A stretch of DNA of 64,000 nucleotides from an uncultured Oleispira sp. (GCA_913019965.1 CAJVZR010000008.1:1-64000); one strand, 5' to 3'. Positions 8,396 through 18,481 are shown, counted from the first letter of the stretch. Numbers and translations are program-made. Notes: a model not told the origin generated them from the letters alone.

Positions 8396-9961
8396 ATGAG
8401 CGAGCAAGCTTTATTCAGCGACGACGAACCTTTGTTTGGCGGCGATGATGAACAAACCCAGTCTACTGCTGATCAAACCTGGAAAATATTAATCGCAGAT
8501 GACGAGCCAGACGTGCATAAAGTAACACGCATGGTGCTGCATAACTTTTCTTTTGACGGCTTAAAGCTCGAACTAATTAGTGCTTATAGTGGCCAAGAGG
8601 CCAAAGAAATCATGGCTCAGCGTGACGATATTGCCTTGGCGATACTCGACGTTGTAATGGAAGATGAGCATGCAGGACTAGAAGTCGCTCGCTATATTCG
8701 GGAAGACCTACATAACCGCTATACCCGTTTAGTACTCAGAACAGGTCAACCTGGCCAAGCTCCTGAAAATGAAGTCATTCGTAATTACGATATTAATGAC
8801 TATAAAGATAAAACTGAGCTCACTACGACTAAGCTGAATACCCTTCTCTATGCCACATTGCGCAGTTATCGCGATATTTGCACACTGAATTCCCATAGAA
8901 AGGGCTTAGAAGGTGTTATCAAGGCATCAACTGAAGTCTTTGGCTCAGGTACACTGAATAAATTTGCCAGCGCCGTACTCTCCCAGATCACGAATTTATT
9001 GGGATTAGAGCAAAGTGCGCTTTATTGCTCATCCATTACCCATGATACCCAGCTAGACATTGAAACACGTACCTTCAGGATCTTAGCGGCTACTGGAGAT
9101 ATGCAAACCACTCATACTGTCACTAGCTTGGATGAACTACCCGATCAGGTGCAAGAAGGCTTCAAAGAAGTGCTAGCTGATCACAAGTCCCATTACCACG
9201 AAGACTATTACATTGGTTACTTCTCCACTCAGAAGGGCAGTGAAAGCTTACTCTACGTGACCTTCCACCATTCGCTCAGCGAACTCGATAAGCAGCTTTT
9301 AGAGATCTACGCGGCCAACGTCGCCATCACTTACGAAAACCTATTGATGCGTGATGATATCCAAGAAACGCAAAAAGAACTGGTATACATGCTAGGTGAG
9401 GCAGTTGAACAGCGCTCCAAAGAAACTGGCGCTCACGTTAAACGCGTTGCACAGATATCGCAGCTATTAGCCGACGCTTATGGCTTACCCGAACAAGAGT
9501 CAGAGCTCATTAAGCTTGCCTCTCCTTTGCATGACGTTGGAAAAGTCGGCATTCCAGACAGCATTCTAAATAAACCCGGTAAGCATACCCCGGAAGAATG
9601 GGAGATTATGCAAACTCACGCCTTGATGGGAGAGGAGATTCTCGCTAAATCTGACAAGCGTATATTGCAATTAGGTTCAATTATCGCTGGTCAACATCAT
9701 GAGAAATGGGATGGTAATGGCTACCCCAGAGGCCTTAAGGGTGAAGATATCCACATTGCGGGTCGAATCACCGCTTTAGCGGATGTATTTGATGCCCTAG
9801 GTAGTAAGCGCTGCTATAAAGAGCCTTGGCCAGTAGAGAAAATTATTGGTCTTATTAAGGAAGAGAGTGGCAAACAGTTTGAACCTAAACTGGTGCAACT
9901 ATTCGAAGAAAATATTGATGCCCTCGTCGCTATTCGAGAAAAGTATCCTGATAACTACTAG
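8396..9961 (+). CDS. Response regulator with DUF3369 and HD-GYP c-di-GMP phosphodiesterase domains
   Basis: The ATG at 8396, 9 nt after GGAG, gives 521 residues. Order: a REC domain (about 30-155; phospho-acceptor Asp in LAILDVVM, acidic pair IADDEPD), a DUF3369 sensory domain (about 170-320), then an HD-GYP domain (about 330-510). The catalytic HDVGKVGIPD, the GQHHEKWDGNGYPRG block with intact GYP, and the downstream ALADVFDAL are all present. Such proteins hydrolyse c-di-GMP to pGpG or GMP on phosphorylation by a histidine kinase; no kinase gene is adjacent. The likely output here is surface attachment versus motility. Catalytic residues look complete, so I expect activity. Confidence 0.92.
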   Translation: MSEQALFSDDEPLFGGDDEQTQSTADQTWKILIADDEPDVHKVTRMVLHNFSFDGLKLELISAYSGQEAKEIMAQRDDIALAILDVVMEDEHAGLEVARYIREDLHNRYTRLVLRTGQPGQAPENEVIRNYDINDYKDKTELTTTKLNTLLYATLRSYRDICTLNSHRKGLEGVIKASTEVFGSGTLNKFASAVLSQITNLLGLEQSALYCSSITHDTQLDIETRTFRILAATGDMQTTHTVTSLDELPDQVQEGFKEVLADHKSHYHEDYYIGYFSTQKGSESLLYVTFHHSLSELDKQLLEIYAANVAITYENLLMRDDIQETQKELVYMLGEAVEQRSKETGAHVKRVAQISQLLADAYGLPEQESELIKLASPLHDVGKVGIPDSILNKPGKHTPEEWEIMQTHALMGEEILAKSDKRILQLGSIIAGQHHEKWDGNGYPRGLKGEDIHIAGRITALADVFDALGSKRCYKEPWPVEKIIGLIKEESGKQFEPKLVQLFEENIDALVAIREKYPDNY

Positions 9962-9983
9962 CAAAAGCATCATGGCTAGAAAC

Positions 9984-10023
9984 AAAAATGCAGCCACATG
10001 GAGATCATGAAGGCTGCATTTTT
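9984..10023. terminator. Bidirectional terminator between the HD-GYP gene and trpC
   Basis: AAAAATGCAGCC pairs with GGCTGCATTTTT over a 16-nt loop. The two genes converge on it. Confidence 0.8.
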
Positions 10024-10053
10024 CGTTAACATCTTGCTATCTAATTCGACATA

Positions 10054-10848
10054 CTAGAAGAACAATTCCGCCAACTTATCACCGGGATATTCCGCACGCA
10101 TAAAGGCTTCACCGACCAAGAAAGCATTAACTTGCTTAGCCCGCATCGCCGCAACATCATCACGCCCTAGAATTCCACTTTCCGTCACAACCATACGATC
10201 TGCCGGAATCTGATCTAACAAAGCATAGGTATTTTCTAAGCTCACTTCAAACGTATGAAGATTACGGTTATTAATGCCCACTAGCGGCGTATCCAGTTTA
10301 AGCGCAGAATGAAGCTCTTGTTCATCATGCACTTCCACTAATACATCCATACCTAGCTCGGCTGCTAAACCAGAAAGATCTTGTAACTGCATATCACTTA
10401 AAGCGGATACGATTAAAAGAATACAGTCGGCATTGATAACTTTCGCTTCAAATACCTGATAAGGATCGATTAAGAAATCCTTACGGATCACAGGAATAGA
10501 ACAAGCATTACGGCCTTGCTGCAAAAACTCCTCACTGCCTTGGAAGTAATCTTTATCGGTTAAAATCGATAAACACGCCGCACCCGTTTGCTCATAAGAT
10601 GCTGCAATACGTGCAGGATCAAAGTCTTCGCGAAAAACACCTTTACTCGGTGATGCTTTTTTCACTTCGGCAATTACCGCAGGTAAACCCGCAGCGACTT
10701 TCGCTTGCATCGCTTTATAAAAACCACGCGCTTCAGGCTGGTCAAAAGCACGCGCTTTCATATCAGCCAAAGAGTTCACAGCACTGCGTTGCTGAACTTC
10801 AATCACCTTAGTATCAAGGATCTTTTTTAAAATCGTTGGGGTATTCAT
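10054..10848 (-). CDS. trpC: Indole-3-glycerol-phosphate synthase
   Basis: This 264-residue monofunctional TIM barrel converts carboxyphenylaminodeoxyribulose phosphate to indole-glycerol phosphate in tryptophan synthesis. Signature elements are [13 protein letters not shown] near residue 60, [35 protein letters not shown] and the phosphate-binding ESGI followed by FLVGEAFMR. It is not fused to TrpF, unlike E. coli. The ATG directly follows the trpD stop codon (TAGATG), so it is the last gene of the trpEGDC unit and probably coupled to trpD. Confidence 0.97.
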   Translation of the reverse strand: MNTPTILKKILDTKVIEVQQRSAVNSLADMKARAFDQPEARGFYKAMQAKVAAGLPAVIAEVKKASPSKGVFREDFDPARIAASYEQTGAACLSILTDKDYFQGSEEFLQQGRNACSIPVIRKDFLIDPYQVFEAKVINADCILLIVSALSDMQLQDLSGLAAELGMDVLVEVHDEQELHSALKLDTPLVGINNRNLHTFEVSLENTYALLDQIPADRMVVTESGILGRDDVAAMRAKQVNAFLVGEAFMRAEYPGDKLAELFF

Positions 10849-11892
10849 CTACTTTTGATCTTCCGCTAAGCAACGAGTAAAGGTTACTAGTTCATTTAAT
10901 TTTCCAAGTGCCAGCCCGGTGAAAATGGCATCTTGCGCCATTTCTACACCCTGCTCTAAGCTACTTGCGATATTGGCGGCATAAATTGCAGCACCCGAAT
11001 TTAATGCAATAATATCAGCGGCTTTATTACCCGCTTCTGTTTCACGCTTACCTAAAGCATCTTTAATCAACCCATAGCTTTGCTCGGCACTATCAACAAT
11101 TAGACCTGCCAAGTTTTGACTATCGATACCGACATTTTCAGGCTTTAATTTGTATTCAGTAATTTGACCGTCTTTTAATTCAGCTACTGTGGTTTCAGCC
11201 GCTAAACTAATTTCGTCTAAACCATCATCAGAATGCACAATCAAAACATGATCACTGCCTAAACGCTGTAATACTTCTGCTAATGGGCGACAAAGCGCTG
11301 CATTAAATACCCCAATCACTTGGTTTTTAACTCCAGCGGGATTGGTCAATGGGCCAAGCATGTTAAAAATAGTTCGCTGAGCCAATTCTTTACGCGGCCC
11401 AATAGCATGCTTCATCGCACTGTGATGAGCGGGCGCAAACATAAAGCCCACACCAATCTCATTCACACAACGTGCAACTTGCTCGGTGGTTAAGGTTAAC
11501 GAGACACCGGCAAATTCCAATACATCCGCGCTACCCGTGCTTGAAGAAATACTGCGATTACCGTGTTTAGCAACCTTGCCACCTGCCGCAGCCACTACAA
11601 AAGAAGAAGCCGTAGAAACATTGAACAAATTAGAACCATCACCACCTGTACCGCAGGTATCAACCGCATTAGCATCATCGACCTTCACACCCGATGCGAG
11701 CTTACGCATTACCGTCGCAGCACCGGTAATTTCATCAATCGTTTCGCCTTTCATACGCAGCGCCACTAAGAAGCCACCGATCTGAGCAGGAGTCGCCTCA
11801 CCACCCATAATCTGACTCATGACTGCAAACATTTCTTCCGTCGTCAGATCCTGAGACTCAATGACTTTAGCTAAGCCTTGCTGAATATTCAT
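10849..11892 (-). CDS. trpD: Anthranilate phosphoribosyltransferase
   Basis: The 347-residue enzyme transfers phosphoribose from PRPP to anthranilate. The PRPP loop [17 protein letters not shown] (about residue 80), KHGNRSISS(S)TGSADVLE and the Mg-binding [10 protein letters not shown] are all present. It is separate from TrpG, as in Pseudomonas, not fused as in enteric bacteria. The 26-nt gap to trpG and zero gap to trpC indicate one transcript. Length and motifs are standard. Confidence 0.97.
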   Translation of the reverse strand: MNIQQGLAKVIESQDLTTEEMFAVMSQIMGGEATPAQIGGFLVALRMKGETIDEITGAATVMRKLASGVKVDDANAVDTCGTGGDGSNLFNVSTASSFVVAAAGGKVAKHGNRSISSSTGSADVLEFAGVSLTLTTEQVARCVNEIGVGFMFAPAHHSAMKHAIGPRKELAQRTIFNMLGPLTNPAGVKNQVIGVFNAALCRPLAEVLQRLGSDHVLIVHSDDGLDEISLAAETTVAELKDGQITEYKLKPENVGIDSQNLAGLIVDSAEQSYGLIKDALGKRETEAGNKAADIIALNSGAAIYAANIASSLEQGVEMAQDAIFTGLALGKLNELVTFTRCLAEDQK

Positions 11893-11918
11893 GGAAAATT
11901 CCTTCGATTATCTGACAG

Positions 11919-12503
11919 CTACTTGCTGCGCTTTAAAAAATTATTTAATAGCTCATGGCCTTGCACTGTCAGAATTGACTCAGGGTGAAACTGCACCCCT
12001 TCGATATCCAATTCTTTATGACGCACACCCATGATTTCTTCCATACTCCCATCTTGGTTTTCTGTCCAAGAGGTAATCTCTAAGCAGTCTGGCAAGGTCT
12101 TTTTATCAATCACTAAAGAGTGGTAGCGAGTAGCAATCAGAGGATTATTTAAGTCTTTAAATACCCCACTATCCGCATGCACGACAGGGGAAGTCTTACC
12201 ATGCATTACCTGACCAGCACGGACAATATCACCACCAAAAACTTGGCCGATACTTTGATGCCCTAAACAAATACCCAAAATCGGAAGTTTACCGGCAAAG
12301 TGACGAATCGCCTCCACCGAAATGCCCGCTTCTTTTGGTGTACAAGGCCCAGGCGAAATCACTAGGTGATCGGGGTTCAAAGCCTCGATTTGTTCGATAG
12401 TAATTTCATCATTGCGATAGACCTGAACATCCGCACCTAGCTCGGCAAAATATTGCACCACGTTGTAGGTAAAGGAATCATAATTATCAATCATTAGTAA
12501 CAT
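11919..12503 (-). CDS. trpG: Anthranilate synthase glutamine amidotransferase component
   Basis: The 194-residue class I glutamine amidotransferase has the nucleophile Cys in [11 protein letters not shown] and the His-Glu pair in [10 protein letters not shown]. It supplies ammonia to TrpE for anthranilate formation. In many bacteria TrpG also serves as PabA for folate synthesis; that cannot be judged here. It starts 12 nt after trpE and is followed closely by trpD. Confidence 0.96.
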   Translation of the reverse strand: MLLMIDNYDSFTYNVVQYFAELGADVQVYRNDEITIEQIEALNPDHLVISPGPCTPKEAGISVEAIRHFAGKLPILGICLGHQSIGQVFGGDIVRAGQVMHGKTSPVVHADSGVFKDLNNPLIATRYHSLVIDKKTLPDCLEITSWTENQDGSMEEIMGVRHKELDIEGVQFHPESILTVQGHELLNNFLKRSK

Positions 12504-12515
12504 AATAAACTCCTC

Positions 12516-14000
12516 CTATTGGTCCAGGCCAGATTCGGCCATAGCCACTGCACGAAATAGCGCACGACCTTTATTTAATGTTTCTTTCCACTCAAGGCGG
12601 GGGACAGAATCAGCAACGACACCAGCACCCGCTTGAATGTTTAAAATACCATCTTTAATCACCGCAGTTCGAATCGCAATGGCGGTATCCATATTGCCAT
12701 TCCAACTTAGATAGCCCACTGCACCACCATAAACCCCACGCTTAACCGGCTCCATCTGATCGATGATTTCCATAGCGCGGATTTTCGGTGCACCACTTAA
12801 GGTTCCGGCAGGATGAACTGCACGTAATACGTCCATCGCACTAATGTCTTCTTTCACTTTACCGGTAACGTTGGAAACGATATGCATCACATGGCTATAG
12901 CGCTCAACTACCATCTGATCACTGACTTCTACGGTGCCGACTTGTGATACTCGACCGGCGTCATTACGCCCTAAATCAATCAGCATCAGGTGCTCGGCAA
13001 TTTCTTTAGGATCTGAGAGTAATTCTTTTTCTAGCGCCAAATCTTCTTCCGGAGTTTTTCCGCGATAGCGGGTACCGGCAATTGGACGCACCGTCACTTC
13101 ACCATCTTCAAGACGAGCCAAGATTTCAGGAGAAGAACCGACAATATGGAAGTCATCCAAATCCATAAAATACATATAGGGCGATGGGTTTAAAGTACGT
13201 AATGCACGATAGATCTGAATCGGATCTCCTTCAAATGGCACCTGCATACGCTGTGAAATAACGCACTGCATAATGTCACCGGAAAGGATATATTCTTTAA
13301 TATCTTCAACCGACTGCTGAAATTTCTCTTCACCAAAGCCCGATTTAAAATCTGCTTCATCAATCACTTTCGGCTCGGCTAATGCCTGACCAACATTTCC
13401 TTGGTAAGGCTGGCGTAGTTTAATACGCAATTCATCTAAGCGTGCTTGCGCTGTCTCTAGAGCATTTTCCTGTTCAGGATTAGCCAAAACGATCAGATAA
13501 ATTTTGCCGCTGAGGTTATCAAAGACCACAACTTCTTCCGATACCATTAATAAAATATCAGGAGTGCCTAATTCATCCGGCGGACAAGTATCTTGCAAAC
13601 GCTTCTCGATATAACGCACGGTATCGTAGCCAAAATAGCCGACCAAACCGCCATCAAAGATGGGCATATTATCAAGCGTCGGCACTTTATATTTGGCTTG
13701 TAGCTGCTCGATATAATCCAGAGGATCTTCTACATCTAGCTGAGTCGTTAATTTACCATCAACAAAATGGCTAATGCTCAAGCCTTCAACCTTAATCACT
13801 TCCGAACAAGGTAGGCCGATCATTGAATAACGACCCCACTTCTCGCCGCCTTGAACGGATTCAAGCAAATAAGAGTAAGGCCCAGAAGCGAGCTTAAGAT
13901 AGGTAGATAATGGCGTATCTAAATCTGCCATTACTTCACGCGCCACAGGGATACGATTGTAGCCTTGCTGCGTTAATGTTTTAAATTGTTCAGGAGTCAT
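12516..14000 (-). CDS. trpE: Anthranilate synthase component I
   Basis: The 494-residue chorismate-binding enzyme has an N-terminal tryptophan-binding region ([18 protein letters not shown]) and a C-terminal catalytic domain with [43 protein letters not shown] and GAGVVADS. It makes anthranilate with TrpG. First gene of trpEGDC; the upstream 200 nt contain no leader ORF with tandem Trp codons, so classical attenuation is not evident. Feedback inhibition by tryptophan is expected from the conserved N-terminal LLES element. Confidence 0.96.
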   Translation of the reverse strand: MTPEQFKTLTQQGYNRIPVAREVMADLDTPLSTYLKLASGPYSYLLESVQGGEKWGRYSMIGLPCSEVIKVEGLSISHFVDGKLTTQLDVEDPLDYIEQLQAKYKVPTLDNMPIFDGGLVGYFGYDTVRYIEKRLQDTCPPDELGTPDILLMVSEEVVVFDNLSGKIYLIVLANPEQENALETAQARLDELRIKLRQPYQGNVGQALAEPKVIDEADFKSGFGEEKFQQSVEDIKEYILSGDIMQCVISQRMQVPFEGDPIQIYRALRTLNPSPYMYFMDLDDFHIVGSSPEILARLEDGEVTVRPIAGTRYRGKTPEEDLALEKELLSDPKEIAEHLMLIDLGRNDAGRVSQVGTVEVSDQMVVERYSHVMHIVSNVTGKVKEDISAMDVLRAVHPAGTLSGAPKIRAMEIIDQMEPVKRGVYGGAVGYLSWNGNMDTAIAIRTAVIKDGILNIQAGAGVVADSVPRLEWKETLNKGRALFRAVAMAESGLDQ

Positions 14001-14207
14001 GACCTAGTCCGTCAAGCAATCAGATGCGATGGTTAAAATGTATAAATAAAAGACAAAAGTAGGCCGAGTCGGCCCTTAGACTATTACCATCGTTTAGAAA
14101 AGTGATGCCCTTGTTGATTCGGACAAGTGTACTGAAAGGACACGAAAGTGCTCCAAGCATTCAAATTAAAAAAGTAGCTCAACTATACCGAGTTGGCTGG
14201 TTTGAGT

Positions 14208-14897
14208 CTAGCTCTTACGCCAATCTACCCGCGGCCAGCCTCTTTGCAAAGCAAGGTCCGCTAATTGGGCATTCGGGTTGAGTACTACCGGCTGCTTAAC
14301 CGCCTCTAACAAAGGTAAATCCGCATGACTGTCGCTATAAAAAACTGCATCCGAAAGCTCAAAGCCTTGCTCTTTGGCAAAAGCCTGCGCCATATCGACC
14401 TTACCTTGGCCATAACAGAGAGGTTTTGTCAGACCTTTAATTTTCCCGTCATCAAGCTCAAATCGATTGCCAATCACATAATCTAGACCTAACGCATCGG
14501 CGTAGGCCTTAGCCATAATTTCATCTTGGCCGGTTATTAAAATTAATTGGCTTCCTTGGCGGCGATAAGCAAAAAGTAATGAGGCCGCTTGTGGATAAAT
14601 ATACAAATGTCCTCTTTCGCGGAAAAAATGATCAATATGATCCTGATAATCCGCAATACTCATCCCCTTCGTTCGAGTTCGATAATAGGTCGATAATCGC
14701 CAATGACTGACCTTACCCTTTTTGTAGGCTCGGTACAGAGATGCCAACGCCTGAATCGCTTCTATAACCGCCCATCGATCAAAGCGCACACGCCATTTAA
14801 TCCAAAGGCTGCTAGCGTCTTTGTTAATCAAGGAATCATCGAGGTCAAAGAACACATAAGGAGCCTGATAGACTTGAACGGGTTTTTCCACAGGCAT
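14208..14897 (-). CDS. HAD-superfamily subclass IB phosphatase
   Basis: The 229-residue protein shows HAD motif I as FFDLDDSLINKD (nucleophile Asp plus Asp two later), a Thr-containing ILITGQDEIMA as motif II, and YSDSHADLPLLEAV as motif IV, with a helical cap between motifs I and II. The family includes phosphoserine-phosphatase-like and lipid-linked phosphatases; the substrate is unknown. It lies just upstream of trpE in the same direction with a 207-nt gap, so it may be independently transcribed. No signal peptide. Confidence 0.85.
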   Translation of the reverse strand: MPVEKPVQVYQAPYVFFDLDDSLINKDASSLWIKWRVRFDRWAVIEAIQALASLYRAYKKGKVSHWRLSTYYRTRTKGMSIADYQDHIDHFFRERGHLYIYPQAASLLFAYRRQGSQLILITGQDEIMAKAYADALGLDYVIGNRFELDDGKIKGLTKPLCYGQGKVDMAQAFAKEQGFELSDAVFYSDSHADLPLLEAVKQPVVLNPNAQLADLALQRGWPRVDWRKS

Positions 14898-15201
14898 AAA
14901 AGGGTCTCTTAAGAGGTTTGGTAGAATAATATTGAGCCCTGCAAAATTAACACACTCAATGCTGATTTAACTCAATTGTGATCACCTTAGATCAATATTT
15001 TTCATCATTTTTAACATTAACACTTGAAAATTAAAGACGATTGCCACATGTTTTATTATAGCGCAGGCGAGATAGCCTAATGCTTAAGACAAGATTGTTT
15101 TGACCCAGTGTGCACAATAGGACAATTAATTTGACTTAACGCATAGCGCTTTTGTAATCCATGGACCATTATTAGTACTTGAACATTTATAAGGATTCGC
15201 C
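14898..15201. other. Divergent promoter interval between the HAD gene and hpf
   Basis: This 304-nt AT-rich stretch has no ORF. It should carry both promoters; the clearest candidate, for hpf, is at 15131-15158. The segment TTGTGATCACCTTAGATCAA near 14976 resembles part of a CRP site, but the spacing is wrong for the TGTGA-N6-TCACA consensus. Confidence 0.5.
15131..15158 (+). promoter_or_regulatory. Candidate sigma-70 promoter of hpf
   Basis: TTGACT (15131-15136) and TGTAAT (15153-15158), each matching five of six consensus bases, are separated by 16 bp and lie about 44 nt upstream of the start codon. Confidence 0.4.
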
Positions 15202-15570
15202 ATGAAAGGTTTGGAAATTAGCTTCCGTGATATTGAACACTCTGATGGTATCGAGCAATTGATACGAGAAAAAGCCGGTAAGATCTCCAGCATATATGAT
15301 TCTGTAACCGGTATTCGCGCGGTTGTGGCTATGCCGCACAACCACAGCAATAAAGGCAAGCTAGCTCACGTATCACTTGAAATTGGCTTACCCGGTGAAA
15401 CAGTCGCAATTACCAACGACAACCATGATAACAAGGCTCACGAAGATATGTACGTAGCCGTAAAAGATGCGTTTGAAGTTGCGCAACGTAAGATCCGCAA
15501 AATTCATGAAAAACGCCATGACCTTAAGCGTCGAGCAGGATCCGCGGCAACGCCTGAGATCGCTGAATAA
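15202..15570 (+). CDS. hpf: Ribosome hibernation-promoting factor / RaiA family protein
   Basis: The 122-residue protein of the HPF/YfiA family starts with the typical strand MKGLEISFRDIEHSDGIEQL, continues with a beta-alpha-beta fold and a conserved DMYVAVKDAFEVAQRKIRKI helix, and ends in a basic, disordered tail. It binds in the decoding channel of the 30S subunit and stabilises inactive ribosomes in stationary phase or stress. An AAGGA ribosome site supports the start. It is a single gene here, away from the usual rpoN-hpf-ptsN cluster, so a second paralog may exist. The tail length resembles RaiA more than short HPF. Confidence 0.85.
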   Translation: MKGLEISFRDIEHSDGIEQLIREKAGKISSIYDSVTGIRAVVAMPHNHSNKGKLAHVSLEIGLPGETVAITNDNHDNKAHEDMYVAVKDAFEVAQRKIRKIHEKRHDLKRRAGSAATPEIAE

Positions 15571-15592
15571 GATAGGGCTTTAAGCCTTATCC

Positions 15593-15623
15593 AAAAAAGC
15601 CGAGCTAGATGCTCGGCTTTTTT
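15593..15623. terminator. Bidirectional terminator after hpf
   Basis: A6-GCCGAGC, loop TAGAT, GCTCGGC-T6. It serves hpf and the convergent TetR gene. Confidence 0.9.
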
Positions 15624-15652
15624 ATGCCTATCGATTATGACTAGCAGGCTAA

Positions 15653-16240
15653 TTACAAATAACCACCCAACAAAACCGCTAATAACCCTGGGCGCACTAA
15701 AGAAGCATAAAGCTCACCCATCACCTCGGGTGTCTCAACAAACCCTTCCCGCACCCAGCGAGTAATCACCATAAAAGAAGCACCTGCTAGGTAATCAACG
15801 ACATAAGGTAATAGCCCCGCTCGATTTTGAATCCCATGAGCTTCCATAAAGCGCTCAACCACACGCGATACATAGTTCTTAAACTGATTCATCATCAGAC
15901 TATCAATATCATCTTGCATTAATAGTCGTGCAAATACCGCATTATCCGACCATTGATGGAACATAATGGAAGCAATTACCGGATCAGCATCTTTACGCTG
16001 CGTGATATAACCATCGATTTCGGCATAGAACTTATTAAACATCTCATCGATGTAAGCGATTAATAAATCATCTTTAGAGTGGAAATGTAGATAAAACGTA
16101 GGGCGTGCAACCCCTGACTGCTCAGCAATATGAGCTACCGAAATTTTGCTATACGGACGATCCTTCATCAGCTCTAGCAAGGCATCAATCAATAAGCGGC
16201 GCGAACGCTCTACCCGCTTATCTAATTCTTTATCTGCCAT
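15653..16240 (-). CDS. TetR-family transcriptional regulator
   Basis: The 195-residue regulator has an N-terminal TetR DNA-binding domain (about residues 10-60) with SVAHIAEQSGVARPTFYLHF as the helix-turn-helix, then an all-helical ligand domain. An AGGGAT ribosome site precedes the start. It lies downstream of an acyl-CoA dehydrogenase gene on the same strand but behind a terminator, so it has its own promoter. The location suggests control of fatty-acid degradation, but its HTH does not match PsrA as I remember it. A plausible target is the dyad at 18301-18325; unproven. Confidence 0.85.
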   Translation of the reverse strand: MADKELDKRVERSRRLLIDALLELMKDRPYSKISVAHIAEQSGVARPTFYLHFHSKDDLLIAYIDEMFNKFYAEIDGYITQRKDADPVIASIMFHQWSDNAVFARLLMQDDIDSLMMNQFKNYVSRVVERFMEAHGIQNRAGLLPYVVDYLAGASFMVITRWVREGFVETPEVMGELYASLVRPGLLAVLLGGYL

Positions 16241-16384
16241 TATGGCGACATCCCTATTATTGTTATACCAACATTATGTATTAGATAAAAGATAATAGAC
16301 AGGTCTGTAAAAGTGTATAACTCAGATTTTACATTCCCTTTTGATTTCAATTAAGACCATTTGCGACATCTAACAAACAGGCAC

Positions 16385-16418
16385 AAAAAAGCCGAATCAT
16401 CTCTGATTCGGCTTTTTT
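16385..16418. terminator. Terminator of the first acyl-CoA dehydrogenase gene
   Basis: A6-GCCGAATCA, TCTC loop, TGATTCGGC-T6. Symmetrical, so it works on either strand; it follows the minus-strand stop codon at 16444. Confidence 0.9.
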
Positions 16419-16443
16419 AGTACAATCTTAATTTGAGCTCAAA

Positions 16444-18228
16444 TTAAAACTGATCTGCTTCCATTGCGTACAAGCAATCAGCGCCGCCTTTAACAGACTC
16501 GCTCAAAGAAATGTATCTTGGCAATAAACGCTTAGTGAAGAAGCGAGCAGTCGCTAGCTTGTTCGCGTAATAAGGCTCAGAACCTTCTTTAGCCAATGAC
16601 TTCTCAGCCATCATTGCATACATGTAAGCAAAAGAGGTATAACCAAATACCTGTAGGTATTCAACCGAAGAAGCACCGATTTCGTTAGCATTTGATTGAG
16701 CTTGAGTCAGAACCCACTCGGTCAAATCAGTCAAGTTAGCCACTGCTGCTTTCAGCGGAGTGATGAACTCAGCCATTGCAGGGTTACCTTCTTGGCTTGC
16801 ACAGTACTGAGCAATTTCTTCAGCGTAAAGCTTGTAGAAAGCACCGCCGTTACCAGCAATCTTACGACCGATAAGGTCAAGAGACTGGATACCGTTGGTT
16901 CCTTCATAAATCTGAGTAATACGGATATCACGTACGTGTTGCTCTTGGCCCCACTCACGAATGAAACCGTGACCACCAAATACTTGCTGACCCGCAACTG
17001 CTGATTCTAATGCAAGGTCGGTCAAGAAAGACTTAACCACAGGTGTTAGCAAAGAAACCATGGCTTCAGCGTATTTCTTAGTCTCTGCATCGTCAGAGAA
17101 CTTAGATAAATCCAACCACTTAGAAGCATACATAGAGAAAGCACGAGAGCCTTCAGTATTAGCACGCATGGTCAAAAGCATACGACGTACATCTGGATGC
17201 ACGATAATTGGGTCAGCAGATTTCTCTGGTGCCACTTTACCCGTTGGTGCACGAGACTGTAGACGATCATTCGCGTAGGTTACTGCATTCTGGTAAGAGT
17301 TCTCAGCAACACCAAGACCCTGAATACCAACCGCAACACGCTCGTAGTTCATCATAGTGAACATAGCGTTTAAGCCTTTGTTCTCATCACCGATCAACCA
17401 ACCCTTAGCGCCATCAAAGTTCATTACGCACGTCGCAGAACCTTTAATACCCATCTTGTGCTCGATAGAACCACAGTTAACAGGGTTACGATCACCTAAA
17501 GAACCATCTTCGTTCACAAGGAACTTAGGCACTAGGAATAAAGAGATACCTTTAGGACCCGCTGGTGCATCTGGAAGCTTAGCTAGAACAAGGTGAATGA
17601 TGTTCTCCGCCATGTCGTGCTCGCCCCAAGTGATGAAGATCTTGGTACCAGAAATCGCGAAAGAACCGTCAGCCTGTGGCTCAGCCTTGGTACGGATAAT
17701 ACCCAAGTCAGTACCACAATGAGGTTCGGTCAAATCCATCGCACCCGGCCATTGACCAGAGTACATGTTCGGAAGGTATTTTTCTTTAAGCTCTTGAGAA
17801 CCGTGAGCGTTTAGAGATAAACACGCACCGGCAGTCAACATTGGTGCAAGACCAAAAGAGATGTTAGAACCCTGAATCATTTCTTCAACTTGGCCCACAA
17901 GCATCTTAGGCATGCCCATGCCGCCAAATTCAGGATTACCGCCAAGACCGCCCCAGCCGCCTTCGCTATAAGTTTGGTAAGCTTCTTTAAAACCAGGAGG
18001 TGCTGTTACTTCACCATCTTTCCATTTAGAACCTACTTCATCACCTTCACGGTTGATAGGTGCTAAAACTTCAGCAGAGATTTTGCCCGCTTCTTCAAGG
18101 ATCGCATCGGCAGTTTCAGGATCAACCACTTCAGCCAAACGAGCATTTTCAGCCCACATGCTTGGAGCATCAAATACTTCATTTAGTAGGAAGCGCATAT
18201 CGCGCAGGGGAGCTGTATACTCAGGCAT
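16444..18228 (-). CDS. Long acyl-CoA dehydrogenase with extra C-terminal domain (paralog 1)
   Basis: The ATG at 18228 follows AGGAAGG by 5 nt and gives 594 residues; the ORF extends six codons further upstream without support. Order: a short N-terminal acyl-CoA-dehydrogenase extension (MPEYTAPLRDMRFLLNEV), the N-terminal helical, middle beta (MDLTEPHCGTDLG, GTKIFITWGEHD) and C-terminal helical FAD domains (QVFGGHGFIREWG, QIYEGTNGIQSLDLIGRK), then an additional helical domain to the end. Relatives of this size oxidise acyl-CoA, including DmdC-like and medium/long-chain enzymes; chain length cannot be read from sequence. It is a paralog of the next gene, individually terminated. Confidence 0.9.
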   Translation of the reverse strand: MPEYTAPLRDMRFLLNEVFDAPSMWAENARLAEVVDPETADAILEEAGKISAEVLAPINREGDEVGSKWKDGEVTAPPGFKEAYQTYSEGGWGGLGGNPEFGGMGMPKMLVGQVEEMIQGSNISFGLAPMLTAGACLSLNAHGSQELKEKYLPNMYSGQWPGAMDLTEPHCGTDLGIIRTKAEPQADGSFAISGTKIFITWGEHDMAENIIHLVLAKLPDAPAGPKGISLFLVPKFLVNEDGSLGDRNPVNCGSIEHKMGIKGSATCVMNFDGAKGWLIGDENKGLNAMFTMMNYERVAVGIQGLGVAENSYQNAVTYANDRLQSRAPTGKVAPEKSADPIIVHPDVRRMLLTMRANTEGSRAFSMYASKWLDLSKFSDDAETKKYAEAMVSLLTPVVKSFLTDLALESAVAGQQVFGGHGFIREWGQEQHVRDIRITQIYEGTNGIQSLDLIGRKIAGNGGAFYKLYAEEIAQYCASQEGNPAMAEFITPLKAAVANLTDLTEWVLTQAQSNANEIGASSVEYLQVFGYTSFAYMYAMMAEKSLAKEGSEPYYANKLATARFFTKRLLPRYISLSESVKGGADCLYAMEADQF

Positions 18229-18300
18229 GTAACCTTCCTCATTCAATAAAATTTAGTGATTTAAACTTGTCGGATCTTTACCAACTGAGTTAACCACTGT

Positions 18301-18325
18301 GCTCATTTGAGCGTGCTCAATGAGC
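18301..18325. promoter_or_regulatory. Nested dyad upstream of acyl-CoA dehydrogenase 1
   Basis: GCTCAT, then TTGAGC-GT-GCTCAA, then TGAGC: the inner 6-bp arms are perfect and the outer arms continue the symmetry with a one-base offset. It lies about 73 nt upstream of the start, just downstream of a weak promoter-like pair (TCGACT, 16 bp, TAAAAT at 18350-18355, minus strand). Either a repressor operator or a leader hairpin. Confidence 0.5.
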
Positions 18326-18448
18326 CATTGTGCGAATTTACTGCGCGGTATTTTAAACCATCTAGCGCCACAGTCGACCATAGAGCATCAATAATCGGTC
18401 AATTAGGACGAAATAACTGCTTAATTTACTTCATTTACCGCCAAAACC

Positions 18449-18481
18449 AAAAAAGCCGCACTAAAAAGTGCGGCTTTTTTT
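18449..18481. terminator. Terminator of the second acyl-CoA dehydrogenase gene
   Basis: A6-GCCGCACT, AAAA loop, AGTGCGGC-T7, positioned right after the minus-strand stop at 18508. Confidence 0.9.

Noticed and set aside
14062-14074. Attenuator hairpin before trpE
   Set aside because: The dyad has a one-base centre, no leader peptide with Trp codons, and only a broken T tract downstream.
14976-15000. CRP-like site upstream of hpf (TTGTGATCACCTTAGATCAA)
   Set aside because: The half-sites do not have the TGTGA-N6-TCACA spacing.
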